Notes under the pieces: generated by a model
Told to the model about the DNA's origin: nothing
The model's database searches: none
What the model saw: only the letters and a program-made list of their open reading frames with translations
Position numbers and translations under genes: made by a program
Shown here: positions 33,984-44,545 of the stretch, piece by piece
Numbering within the stretch: the stretch's first letter is position 1
Layout: every line of letters starts with the position of its first letter
Source of the DNA: Blastobasis lacticolella
Taxonomy: Eukaryota > Arthropoda > Insecta > Lepidoptera > Blastobasidae
Direction of reading: 5' to 3'
Length of the DNA stretch: 64,000 nt
Assembly: GCA_905147135.1 (NCBI GenBank)
Contig: LR990058.1
Coordinates: forward strand, 16,529,349-16,593,348

Positions 33984-34667
33984 TAATTAAAAATAATAGT
34001 AGCCAATTAGCACCCAGCAATGGTCACATACCTATGAGGATATTACAGTTTGTAAGTGACTTTTCCACAGACAGTCATTATTTTCGAACAATACGCGAAT
34101 GATCGATAAGTTAGATTGTCTTCACACGTCACAGTGTCAATGCCCTTAAGAGTCATAGTTGACCTCAAATTTATCGATGTACGAACCTTATCTTTATAAA
34201 CCTAATCGCATGTTGGAGGTGAACTTACATGATTATTGATTATATCGATTTCAATACACATCTTTATATCGTGATTGTCATTGTAATAAACTTTCACTTT
34301 ATAATTTCATGTACGACCTTCACGATGTCGTCCGTCCCTCTCGTGGCAGCTGTCCTACGCTGCGATTGCCCATTCGTGGTCGCCACTCCAGAACTTTACC
34401 GCCCCATCAGCCACTAGTTCTGCGAGCTACGTGGCCTGCCCATTGCCACTTAAGTTTCGCCACTCTAGACCCTTCGTTAACCATAGCTCTGCTACGGATA
34501 CCTTCATTTCTGAACCTGACTCTGACATGACTGAAAACTTCGAGATTCATTTACAATTTGCAGACATTATGCTGAATTTATGTAAAGTACAAATTTTCTG
34601 TAGGGTAGTCGGCCTGGTTGAGTACCACCACCTTATCTATTTCTTAATTATAAGGTAGTCAGCGCAA
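33984..34667. other. No gene recognised
   Basis: Overlapping short frames in 34229-34658 show no domain. Confidence 0.4.
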
Positions 34668-34815
34668 TTACAGGCATGAGGCATTTCATTTCAGTCCTTA
34701 CAGCGAGAAAGCAAATGGCAGTTCTGCGTTTTTGTTGCATGCATGAATCGTTGATGTTATGAGCGACAGTTACCGCTAACCACCAGGTGGGCTGTCTGCT
34801 CGTTTGTCACTGTGT
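34668..34815. repeat. Family B'' repeat
   Basis: Reverse complement of the 40497-40670 copy: TTACAGGCATGAGGCATTTC, then CCACCAGGTGGGCTGTCTGC. Confidence 0.65.
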
Positions 34816-35413
34816 AGAATAAAAATAGGTACTAAATTATACTTGTATATTATCTACATTTTCACGCGTCATATCACAATACCTAGATGATACAGTTTAT
34901 CAGCATCCGCTATTTTTGCATTTGAATGTACATTGTGCGTTTTTTGTGAAATTATGACGAAATATCGAACATTAATGGTATTAATTATTTATGGTAGGCA
35001 CGTCATTATTATTACACAACCAGTCACAGCACTATCCGTTATATTTTAGGTGTAATTTCATTACAATTTCATACAAATTTCCCAATTTAAAAACACGTTT
35101 GTGATTTCACATGTCATGCTTACTCGAAAGTAGAAAATGTTTTGTTTTTGCTGATAAAAAGCAATATTATTTCCAGAATGACGTCAGTGACATTCAGGTA
35201 CATAAACAGTTATATCCACTTTCATATTTATTCTTCTCCACTTTACCCGGTCTTCGACATACAATTTCAATTTCAATTTCTTTATTTCGCATTCCATGTG
35301 TTACATATAGATGTTATAATAATGATAAGAATCAACATGGACCCGGATTGGGCACAGCAGTTGATTTAAGTGTTACGAAATACCTACTTAGGTACATAAT
35401 TTTAATTATTATG
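34816..35413. other. No gene recognised
   Basis: A 138-codon frame (35111-35527) runs into the antisense of a LINE fragment; no domain seen. Confidence 0.4.
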
Positions 35414-36260
35414 TTACTTATATATACTACCAACTACCTCGCGTCGCACGTAAGTCGTTGGCTCTCGCATCCGCCTCAGCGATATCAATCCATCGCTGCT
35501 TGGGCCACCCACGGGCCTCTTTCCTGATACCGGCAGGATTAGGTACCTATTTCCCACGATTCTCTGTGGCATACGCAATTTTCTAGCTTCGTTCCCTATG
35601 TGGATGGTTTCAACATCCGTGCGGCAGCTAGCCATATACTCTGTTTTGGCGACGTTCAGCTTCAAACCCCCGTTTTCTAGCACTTTCTTCCACGTGTTTA
35701 TTCTGGTGTCAAGATCGTGCCTTAACTTGCTCACCAGTGCGATGTCATAAGCGTATTTCATCATTTCGGGTGCTACAGGCCGGCCTGAAGCCGTACTGGC
35801 AATCCGACAAGAAGTCTCTATTCAAATAGCTTCATTATGTGGCTCAAACGTTTGATATCTCGATAATTTCCGCACTACTGCACACTGCCCTTTCCTTTAT
35901 AGATTGGCGTAATAATATTTACGTGCCAAGCGTCAGGTAAAAACCCCGTTGAATAGCTCAGAAAACAAGAGTACGCCCCGCGTAAGCAAGAGCCTGCCTT
36001 TTTGTACCTCACTGCTTCCTGCGCCTCATTATTCTATCATCCCGTATGTTCTTAGGCCGCCTTTCGACGTATATCTCAGTACTGTTCGTCTGTGTTTGAG
36101 GATGGACTTTTGCAAATCGCACCAGAACTCATTAGTGGTTTCGCCCTGTGTCGAGCTTTTCAGAGTCTACCACTTAATAGACAGTTGGCAGTAGGCCGTC
36201 TATTACCCGGACTTTCATGACGAGAACTCGGTGCGCATTCCGCCTGGATTACGTTGCACT
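35414..36260 (-). pseudogene. RTE-like LINE reverse transcriptase fragment, inactive
   Basis: Minus-strand pieces from 5' to 3': an AVRYKKA-type segment, DAWHVNIITPIYKGKG-like RT sequence near 35910-35945, QYGFRPACST near 35770-35810, then YAYDIALVSK and NTWKKVLENGGLKLNVAK at 35640-35764. The catalytic YADD is changed to YAYD. Frames change several times, and the segment between QYGF and the active site is deleted. Confidence 0.75.
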
Positions 36261-36944
36261 GGAATACATGGCCAATGTCACGTCTTCAGACCAGCAGATA
36301 GGCGATCTGAGATTGGTGCGAGCCACTTTAGTAATTCAAAGCAAATATAGATAATACACAGTTTATCAGTACAACTGAAAGTCGTTGGAGAAAGTGTTAT
36401 GATACTTTCGTCCATTTTTCACTGAAAGGCACATTTAAAACAAAATACCTACTCAATTTATTATATGTCTCATTCCGACGATCGTTACAAACAAATTCGG
36501 ACTTTGTCCTTGTAAGTCGCTTTTTGCGATAAAATGTAGTTTATGTTCTTCCCCAGGTCTATCTATCTCTTTGCCAAAATTGGTTGAAGTCTGTTTAGAT
36601 TATTACGCGTGAAATCGTAACAGACAGAAAGAGTTTCTTTCGCATTTTAAAATATTAGTTTGGATTATGACGTCATCACAACTCGTAATAGACGCATGCG
36701 CGACGTTGTTTTTGAATAGTTACTCTTTATTTTATTCTCCATAGTTCCAATCAAAATTCCTTTTTGGCGAGACAGGTCATTTTCGATGAGACAATTTCGA
36801 GGAACACCATGCTCCGGGTTAGTTATCTTCTCAGTAGGTCATATACCCTTCTATAATTGATTTCTGGCCATGATTTTTGGTGTCTTATACAGTGTACTGA
36901 ATAGAAACAAGGACCCTAAGTAGTACAAAACGACTGCTATCTAT
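36261..36944. other. No gene recognised
   Basis: 36540-36670 resembles a generic retroelement 3' end (GCCAAAATTGGTTGAAGTC ... CGCATTTTAAAATATTAG). Confidence 0.4.
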
Positions 36945-37065
36945 TATAAAACTGAAAAGCAAAAAATTCTTTTAACTTATATTTATCTTTGAATTCGCCT
37001 TTTCAAGACCTTTATTTTGATATCCCACTCGATTGGTCTTAGGGAAAAAATATTTTCGAAAGTCA
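36945..37065. repeat. Degenerate dispersed repeat, related to 940-1065
   Basis: Shares the CCCACTCGATTGGTCTTAGG-type core with the copy near the window start. Confidence 0.45.
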
Positions 37066-37844
37066 CATTGTGTCACCTAAAATCCGCCATTTTGTGTAAT
37101 TTTTGTGTACCCAATGTCACTCGCGCGACCAAGACGAATCTTACAACACCTTATAATGTTAAAGTCTGTCGAGCCCTTAGAGCTGTAGTCCGTGCTAAAG
37201 AAAAATACATAAGTACATACAGACAAACTCTCGAAAACATAACCTTCTTTCTGTAGGTACACATTATGTTATTAAAAACATTCCCATATCTGCACCGACC
37301 TTGCAAGGCTACGGCACTCGTTCCTATTTCAAACCCTATCTTTCGTGCTTCGACCAATCACGTCAACTCGGTAATCTGATGACATCAACTGCGAGTCATT
37401 TGATATAAATGTTATTGTTTTGATAAGTAATACTTATAATCTGGAAGAAAGTTTAAATTGTACCTAAAATAGTTTCGGAGTGAATTCATTCACTTACTTA
37501 TCATAAATATTTGTCACTGATTTGTTTTTTTATTTAATTACTGAATCATTCCACCGCTAGGCAAAGGCCTTCCCCAATTCTCCATACTTACTTGTACCTA
37601 CTCGTATAAAAATGTCTATTACGCAAGTTTTTCGTTCAGCATCTTCCCTTTGCCTACACTAGATGGAGTTGCTGCAACCATTAGTTTTTTACGACCATAG
37701 AAAAGTGTTCTGTGTTTACGACCTTTACAAGATCGCTCGTCTTGGCCATCGGTTCTATAAGCAATATTGCTTAGTTATATAGCCTAGTTATACTTTAGTT
37801 TTCCGAATTTGAAACCTATATCTTAGCTGTCTAGATTAAAAATA
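37066..37844. other. No gene recognised
   Basis: No family repeats seen. Confidence 0.4.
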
Positions 37845-38011
37845 ATCATCTTGGTGTAAAGTTCCGGTTGTGCTCTCGCGCTCGATGGCCCGGGGTTCGT
37901 GGCTATCGGTCCACTGTAATTATCTGATCTGCTCATTCCTGGATCACGGTCAAGGCGGAGCTCGGGCCCTCGTGCGTGAGAGCACAACCGGGACATTAAC
38001 GTTAAAGATGA
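37845..38011. mobile_element. Two family A SINE 3' ends in head-to-head inverted arrangement
   Basis: 37845-37900 is minus orientation (AATCATCTTGGTGTAAAGTT...), 37921-38011 is plus orientation (CTGGATCACGGTCAAGGCGG ... ACATTAACG). Together they form a large imperfect inverted repeat. Confidence 0.75.
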
Positions 38012-38100
38012 TGATTATGTACAACACCGTCAGTGAAAAGTACTCTGCAAGACGCCACACGGTCCATCAATGCAATAATATAACACGTGATGCCAATCGG

Positions 38101-38187
38101 GCGGTCGGATCATGGTCAAGGCGGACCCCAGGCCCTCGTGCGCGAGAGCACAACCGGGACATTAACGCCAAGATGATGATGATGATG
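38101..38187 (+). mobile_element. 5'-truncated family A SINE with exact 16-bp target duplication
   Basis: Only the last 87 bases of the SINE are present, ending (GAT)n. The 16-bp sequence ACGTGATGCCAATCGG occurs at 38085-38100 and again at 38188-38203 without mismatch, so the insertion is recent. Confidence 0.9.
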
Positions 38188-38203
38188 ACGTGATGCCAAT
38201 CGG

Positions 38204-38671
38204 CTCCTAAAACTGTTCAACCATTCTCAAGGTCCCAAGCTAAAGATCTTAGCGAACCTTCGCCAACGGCATTAAGAGGCACCAAGTAGCGAGCTCATCC
38301 CGGTACTGAATTTCAACTAGCCTCAAAGAGTATGAAACGGTCACCTATTCAGGGCAGCCAATCAAAATATGAATACAATATTCTTGAGCTCGTATTTGAT
38401 TCTCTGGTAATCAAGTGACATCAAAAGACCATTACCTAACTTGCTTGCGTTATTAATAATGAAGTAGCGATAATATATTCAAGAGTAATTAATAGTTATG
38501 TAACATTTTAAGTACGTTTCGGTGATGGTATCGCAGTATAATTCCAGGGAAATCCATTATCATTTCACCTGTACTCTTATCGGAATCACGTATGTGAGTA
38601 TCGGGTACGTATAAGTCACGTATAGTTGCCGAATGAATTGTGACTTTATGAATGGTTACTAGGTTAAGAGT
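38204..38671. other. No gene recognised
   Basis: No family repeats seen. Confidence 0.4.
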
Positions 38672-38944
38672 CTAGTGTGACACTGGTTTAGTGGCTGCGT
38701 AGTTGCGAGGCCGATAACCAAGGTTAAGCAACGTTCGTAGAGTACTGGATCTGGAAGGGTGACCGTTTCGAACTTGCACTTCGAACGAAACTAGTTGAAC
38801 TTCAGCACCGCGATCAGATCGCCAATTGTTAGATGGGTCTCCTAGTTGGCGAGGCGAGGTTGACCAAGGTCTTCCTTCTGCCCGGACGTAATTCGATGGT
38901 CTATGCGAGACATGGCCATACCATTGAAGGCCCTCTTGTAGCAT
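38672..38944 (-). pseudogene. Possible LINE ORF2 C-terminal remnant
   Basis: The minus frame opens with LQWYGHVSHRPSNYV, reminiscent of the RWYGHV segment of LINE-encoded C-terminal regions. The rest is not recognisable. Confidence 0.4.
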
Positions 38945-39025
38945 TGCGCGATGTCAAAAATGGCAATGGACCCACGATTCCATATTTTTGTAGTAAGTAG
39001 GTTTTATGGGCGACGGTTTCCAATG

Positions 39026-40466
39026 TTCACCAGGGTACCGATTCTGGTGTGCAATGCAGTTGTTATGATGTTGCAACGTAATTGTGATGTTATTATAACT
39101 ACGTCGAGGTATCGTGTCAGTCCTAGCATCATCCCAGTTAAATTGCAGTTAAATCATTACTCGACTCGACCGTTTGACACGTTTTCGTTGACATAATTAC
39201 ATTACAATGGTACAATTATCCCGTACTCTTCCCAGGTAAAGGATCTGGGGCTTTACATTGACAGCACTCTCAGCTGGGTACCGCATGTGACAGAGGTCAG
39301 CAGGAAGGTCACCGCGACTCTTTGTTCCCTCTATAAATTTAAATTTTTCCTTCCCCCTGCTACCAAACTGCTACTTGTGCAATCTTTGATTCTGCCTATC
39401 ATTGATTACGGCGATGTATGCTACACTGGCGCAAACCAAGACCTTCTCTGTAAGTTAGATCGTCTTCTTAACAACTGCATAAGATTCATCTTTGGTTTGC
39501 GCAAGTATGATCATGTCTCGGTTTACCGAGCTAAGCTCAAGTGGCTTTCCATCCGACAACGCCGTAACTTAAGAACTCTTTCTCTCCTTCATTCAATTTT
39601 ACACGACCCAGCTATTCCAAAATACTTAAAATGTTAATTCCAGTTTCTCTCTGATAATCACGACCGTAATCTCCGTTCTTCAAACAATCTTTTATTGAAT
39701 TTCCCTCTTCATCGGACTGGGTTTATTTCTAATTCGTTTGCTTTAACAGCGATGAGACTCTGGAATGATCTTCCCCCTGACATAAGATTAATATCTAAGA
39801 AATTCTGTTTTAAGAGAGCAGTACATAACCATTTCCTGAACACTCCTTAGCTCCTAATTTATTCCTTGTTCCTTTATTCCTTTTTCATCTCTTTTCTTCA
39901 TAAAGCCTCAAGTACCTGAATAATTTTGGGTAACTCATGCAGTTAATTAATTAATTAATTAGTGTAAAATATCTATTGCTACTTTTAACTTTTAGTGTAT
40001 TTATTATTATTATTTATTTAATTTTTTTATAAATTTGATTGTGGTTGAATAAGCTTTTGTGTAATCTTTACTTGTAAGTAATCTTCCTGCACCGCATACC
40101 ATTTGTCAATTGTTATCTCTCCTGGTAGACTGGTAGATAATGCTATTTTAGCTTTAAGTCCGCCAATGTACTGTTTGTGCATGAAGAATAAATAAATAAA
40201 TAAATAAATAATTGAAGGCAGTTTGACAACTAAGAAATATGCAACTAAGTAATTTATTTATTTATTTATTTATTGGAGTACCAACAGCCATATAAAACCA
40301 TACTGCAACTAAAGTACCAGAAAACTAATTGTGGAAAAGTTCGTACTCATGAAAGTTGCAACTCAACATCTGTCATTTGAATAACAATCACCCGTTGTCA
40401 TGCGATGCAATTGTAATGTTACTGCAACTGAGACGATTTCCATACCAGAATCGAAGCCCAGGTGAA
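39026..40466. mobile_element. MITE-like element M interrupted by a LINE
   Basis: Left part 39026-39200 (TTCACCAGGGTACCGATTCT...) and right part 40211-40466 (ATTGAAGGCAGTTTGACAAC... GAAGCCCAGGTGAA) match the uninterrupted 19697-20110. Ends are imperfect inverted repeats of about 23 bp. Confidence 0.8.
39205..40212 (+). pseudogene. CR1/Jockey-like LINE, 5'-truncated, RT C-terminal region
   Basis: Translation from 39206 gives GTIIPYSSQVKDLGLYIDST, then LLLVQSLILPIIDYGDVCYT and KYDHVSVYRAKLKWLSIRQR, the C-terminal part of a LINE ORF2 after the RT active site. One in-frame TAA lies at 39635-39637; the same frame continues through RTGFISNSFALTAMRLWNDL to TAG at 39848-39850. The 3' UTR ends in (AATA)n at 40186-40210. 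Inserted into element M. Confidence 0.85.
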
Positions 40467-40496
40467 TTTCAAAATATATTCTTTTGTTTATGCTAT

Positions 40497-40670
40497 TCAG
40501 TGACAAACGAGCAGACTACCCATCTGATGATTAGTGGTAACTGTCGCGCATAACCTATATAATTCAGTCATTTAGGTTGCAGGTAACGAAAATGCAGAAC
40601 CGCAGGTGCGTTGTCACTGTGAGAACTGAGATGAAATGCCTCATGCCTGTAATTTTGCTGGCTACCTTAT
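40497..40670. repeat. Family B'' repeat
   Basis: GACAAACGAGCAGACTACCC, TAACTGTCGCGC, GTGCGTTGTCACTGTGAG and GCCTCATGCCTGTAAT. Confidence 0.7.
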
Positions 40671-40677
40671 CCTTCGA

Positions 40678-40785
40678 ACCGGAACACAACAATGTTGCTT
40701 GGCGGCAGAAATAGACAAGGCGGTGGTACTCAAACGACGAACTCCTCAGGCTTGGCAGAATCTTACAACCTGATTTTTATGACAC
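40678..40785. repeat. Family D repeat, contiguous copy
   Basis: ACCGGAACACAACAATG, GGCGGCAGAAATAGACAAGG and CTCCTCAGGCTTGGCAGAAT in one block. Confidence 0.6.
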
Positions 40786-41099
40786 CAAATTGATGACAAG
40801 CCTGCTATAACCATGCCCATTACCTAGGCATCAAAGTTGATGTTTAAAACCACATCATCATTCGCGGAAGCAGTGTTTTCTGTTACAACAGAACGCTGCC
40901 TCATCGTACCAGGAACTAATTTTCGATGTCGAGAGTCTGAAATTTTACGAAACGCGTTATCAGCGTTAGATAAGCGGTCAATGACATCATGCGTAGGAAG
41001 ATTTGGCTTGTTTACGGATCTGGGCACGGCTTTCCTAGAAGCGATGCGGATTGGTGTACTTGTCGCGTAATTTTAGGCTATTTCATGCAGTTTTACTTA
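40786..41099. other. No gene recognised
   Basis: Frames on both strands (40824-41070) show no domain. Confidence 0.4.
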
Positions 41100-41270
41100 C
41101 TACTTGGAGAAGTTTTCCCTGGAGAGTACAACATGGAATTCTTCTTTTTACGGGGTCGGCAACGCGTGGGTGATACCCCTGGTATTGCAAACGTCCATAG
41201 GCTGCGGTGACTGTTTACCATGAGGCGGGCCGTAAGCTTGTTTGCCACCTTAGTGGTATAAAAAAAATCC
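41100..41270 (+). mobile_element. Family B' retroposon 3' end, poly(A) tail
   Basis: TTTTCCCTGGAGAGTACAAC, GCAACGCGTGGGTGATACCC, AACGTCCATAGGCTGCGGTG, then GTAAGCTTGTTTGCC and a poly(A). Confidence 0.75.
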
Positions 41271-41947
41271 GAGCGTCAATAGTCACTTATTTCACTAGGA
41301 GCCTCCTTCTTGTCATGGTCCGGGTAGTCTAGGTTAATTTTTATTTATTTATTTTAGGTATATTTTTAACATTAAAGGTCATCAACGACCTCGGCATTAA
41401 CAAATTTATGCTGCCCTTTGTGCCCTGATAAATGCATAAGGAAAGCACAACTCCGAGGTTTGCTGGTAGAAAACTTAACTGTTGAGTTAAGCTCGCCTTT
41501 ATACTGAAGTTACCTTCTGTTAAATTGTATTTATTATTTTTGTGTACAATTATTTCATTTCACAGTTTAACAGCAATGAAATACATATAAAATATGGGTC
41601 CATTATGGTTGAAATGCCAATGACAAAACTGCATTTTAAAATTTTGTTATGTAGCCACTAAGCAGCTTAGCAGATAGATACCCAAATTGACAAACAAAAA
41701 GAACGATAAAAAAGAAGAATAAAACAAGGTATATACATGTACACTGGCGTGTGTGTGTTTGTGTGTGTGGGTGTGTGAGTGTGTGTTTTCCTAAATAAAA
41801 AAAAAATAAAAAAAACAATAAAGGATAAAGAAAGACGAAGCCACTAAAAATGCAGTGCGCGTTGTCAAATTTTGGGCGTCTAACATGTAATGTCTTTTGC
41901 TATCGATTCGCTAAGAAGAAGGCTTATAACTGTCTCATTTTCAAAAA
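41271..41947. other. No gene recognised; TG microsatellite
   Basis: (TG)n-rich stretch at about 41746-41786. Confidence 0.5.
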
Positions 41948-42199
41948 TTAGAGTGTTCGTGTACATACGTCTATAATATTATTAGAAACAGTACATTTAA
42001 TTTGTTCAGCATTGTAAGATGTACACTCAACTAAGAGGTGAAACACAGTTATGTCCAGTCCACATTTATTTCTTTCAGCTTGAGAAATGAATATGAATTT
42101 TTGTATGCCCGATAGCCATTTGATCTTTTCTGCACGAGAAAGAAATCGGTGATTTTCTTCTTTGTCAGGATTACAAATAAATATGGTACCCAACAACAA
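41948..42199 (-). pseudogene. LINE C-terminal zinc-knuckle-like remnant
   Basis: The minus frame contains KCGLDITVFHLLVECTSYNA, matching the usual C-G-x-x-x-T-x-x-H-L-L-x-x-C spacing at the C-terminus of I/Jockey/R1-type LINE proteins. The surrounding sequence is weak. Confidence 0.5.
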
Positions 42200-42724
42200 T
42201 CTTCATAACAGCTGCTTAGGCCTTACATTTTTCAAACAACGTTCCCATTAAAACAATAGGAAATACTCATGCCAACCGCAAACGCGTGAATCACTGAAGT
42301 AACCCAGATACAGCGGCTAAGTACATAACTAAACTCCATGAAATTATAAATTATGTAGGAAACGTATATGTAGGTGGTGTGCATTTGTGATTCAACTTTG
42401 GCGTGCTACATTAATACACAATACGAGTGAAGTAGTCACGTAAACTTTGGATTTGGTCGAGTAATTAATAAATAATGCATTACAGTATTCCGATCGTCTT
42501 CTAAGCGGTATCGTATAAAATTTAATATTAATTTAGGTTTTGTTGCCGAATTTGAACATGGCTAGACCTCATCATGCTGTGTTTGCGGTGTTTTAAACTT
42601 GGTTTTGGGAAGGTGGCTTTTTTACGTGTGCCTTACGGCGACTATCAAAAGCTATCATCGAAACTTGTCAACATTCGGCAATCTTGGACAGTATTTCATT
42701 AATTGAACACTACCTGATGCTCTG
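42200..42724. other. No gene recognised
   Basis: No family repeats seen. Confidence 0.4.
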
Positions 42725-42803
42725 CTAGCTGGATGCGGAAGGCACAGGACGGGCATTTGCGGAGATCTCTAGGGGAGGCCTATGCCCAGCAGTGGGCGTC
42801 TTT
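42725..42803 (+). mobile_element. LINE 3' end of the (GAT)n-tailed type
   Basis: Encodes SWMRKAQDGHLRRSLGEAYA then QQWASF, matching 44165-44262; the tail is lost. Confidence 0.65.
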
Positions 42804-42809
42804 TGCTCT

Positions 42810-43070
42810 TACAGTGAGAAAAACATAGTGAGAGACAGTCTACATGCAGGCGACTGAATGTGTAACCTTGATCAATTTTGATCGGGTTCCCCTTTTAATA
42901 GAATTTCAGAGGTGATCGACCGAAAGCACAACCATGATTATTATTACGTAGCTACCAGAATAACGATCCTTAACATTCACAGAAATCAAAATGATAAGTA
43001 ACAGTTGCAGCTCTGCCAAATCCTGGTCAAAGGCGGACCCCGGGCCCTCGCGTGCGATATGACTGTTATT
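42810..43070 (+). mobile_element. Family A SINE, heavily decayed
   Basis: CATGCAGGCGACTGAATGTG at left and TCAAAGGCGGACCCCGGGCC at right, with unrelated or decayed sequence between. Confidence 0.6.
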
Positions 43071-43374
43071 AATACTGTTTCATTATATAATTTTTTAGAT
43101 GGAATCCTTTCATTTTGTATTCAATTCAACACCGAGGTAAGGTCATCAGGGCGTCCCGTGGGTTCGGCCATATACGAAATTAAATTTAAAATATATTGCA
43201 CGTTCCATGGCGTGGGTCAATGTGGTTAAGACGGGTCCGTCATGCAGGGTCCCGGACGATAGGATAAATCATACGGTTACCTTACATTTTTGTTCTTGGA
43301 CCGGCCTTTCTATGCTTGTCATTGTTTGTCCAAGAAAAAGGGTTTATTTTATTAATCTATGAGTCGACAAACTT
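43071..43374. other. No gene recognised
   Basis: No family repeats seen. Confidence 0.4.
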
Positions 43375-43520
43375 CTATCATTATCATTAATATCACAGCC
43401 TACAAAAGTCCACTGCAGGACTTTTTTTTTTTTATTAATAATAGGCTTGCATTTGACCTCAACTCACCTGATGGAAAGCGACGATAGGGCTTCTCCTACG
43501 AAAGGGGGGTTATTGCTATA
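43375..43520 (-). mobile_element. Family F end interrupted by a poly-T-headed insertion
   Basis: The F blocks AAAGTCCACTGCAGGACTT and AGGGCTTCTCCTACGAAAGG are separated by about 65 bases starting with poly-T (43421) and containing CTCACCTGATGGAAAGCGAC, a minus-strand B-like retroposon end. Confidence 0.65.
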
Positions 43521-44164
43521 AGGGCTATTCTTACGAAAGAGAAGTTGAGGTAACCCTTAAAAATCAGAGACAAAACAGATTTCAATATATCAATAGGATG
43601 TTTTACAAATCGGTGGCAGTAAGTGATGGTGAAACTTATGTTTCCAGCGAAATGATGTATTAAAATGGTTAATTTGCAGCAGTCTTCGTCGAAATTCACA
43701 TTCTATGTGTTTCTTATATAATTCAAGAAGAAGATTCTATACACGTTGTACGTAGTGTGATTGTATTGTTTGTTTACCAAATAAGGAACAGATTTTATCT
43801 GATATACCGCTAGGAGGTACAGTATGTTCCCTAACTAATGTGGTTAATAGGAAAACTGAAGAGGACACTAGCGACCCCTCACGATAACTTTTTTATCGAT
43901 AATGCCCAGCCATACCTATTATGTTATAATAATAATATATTTTATCATGTTTATCAAAATAAATGAATTGAATTGAATTTGCCTTATCGCGCTCGCTTAT
44001 TTTGCACTTTTCTAATGAAACACAATTACGTATTATAAAATAATAGGTATAGGACAAAGTTCTTCACCGCTGCGTACGTTCGGGCAATAAAGTTCTTCAC
44101 TAACGACCACAGCGTCCTAAAAGACGCAGTGTGGCTTTGCCTCCCACAAGGACCGATGACCCGG
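43521..44164. other. No gene recognised
   Basis: GAATTGAATTGAATTT near 43965 resembles a LINE tail. Confidence 0.4.
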
Positions 44165-44262
44165 TACGGAAACGGTGGATGCGGAAGGCACAGGACAGGC
44201 CTTTGTGGAGATCTCTGGGGGAGGCCTATGCCCAGCAGTGGGAGTCTTTCGGCTGATATAAT
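44165..44262 (+). mobile_element. LINE 3' end of the (GAT)n-tailed type, intact end of frame
   Basis: Encodes RWMRKAQDRPLWRSLGEAYA then QQWESFG and stop, followed by a decayed tail ATATAATG. Best copy of three in the window for the ORF2 end. Confidence 0.7.
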
Positions 44263-44317
44263 GTCGTTTAGTAATTAGCGCTTTTTCACCCTCCCACTTC
44301 CTTATTAAGTGAGTGAG

Positions 44318-44545
44318 ATGACGACCTGAGTCGTTCAGTTGGTTAACATGCCGGTCGCCACGCAGAGGTCCCGGGTCCAATTCCCGGCCAGCTAGAAATT
44401 TAAATCATGAATTTTAATAGGATGGAGGCCTTTGCCCTGCAGTGGGACAGAAGTGGCTAATAAACTAGTTTATCAGTTATCTAAGACCCATAACACAAGC
44501 TTTGCTTACGTTGGCGCTAGATGGCCCTGCTTGAATGTGTCCAAG
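44318..44545 (+). mobile_element. Family E SINE, plus orientation
   Basis: tRNA-like head (CGTTCAGTTGGTTAACATGC; B box GTCCCGGGTCCAATTCCCGG near 44368-44387), then TTATCAGTTATCTAAGACCC and GCTAGATGGCCC. The middle differs from 22655-22915. Confidence 0.75.

Noticed and set aside
41746..41786. (TG)n run as a regulatory element
   Set aside because: Ordinary dinucleotide microsatellite.
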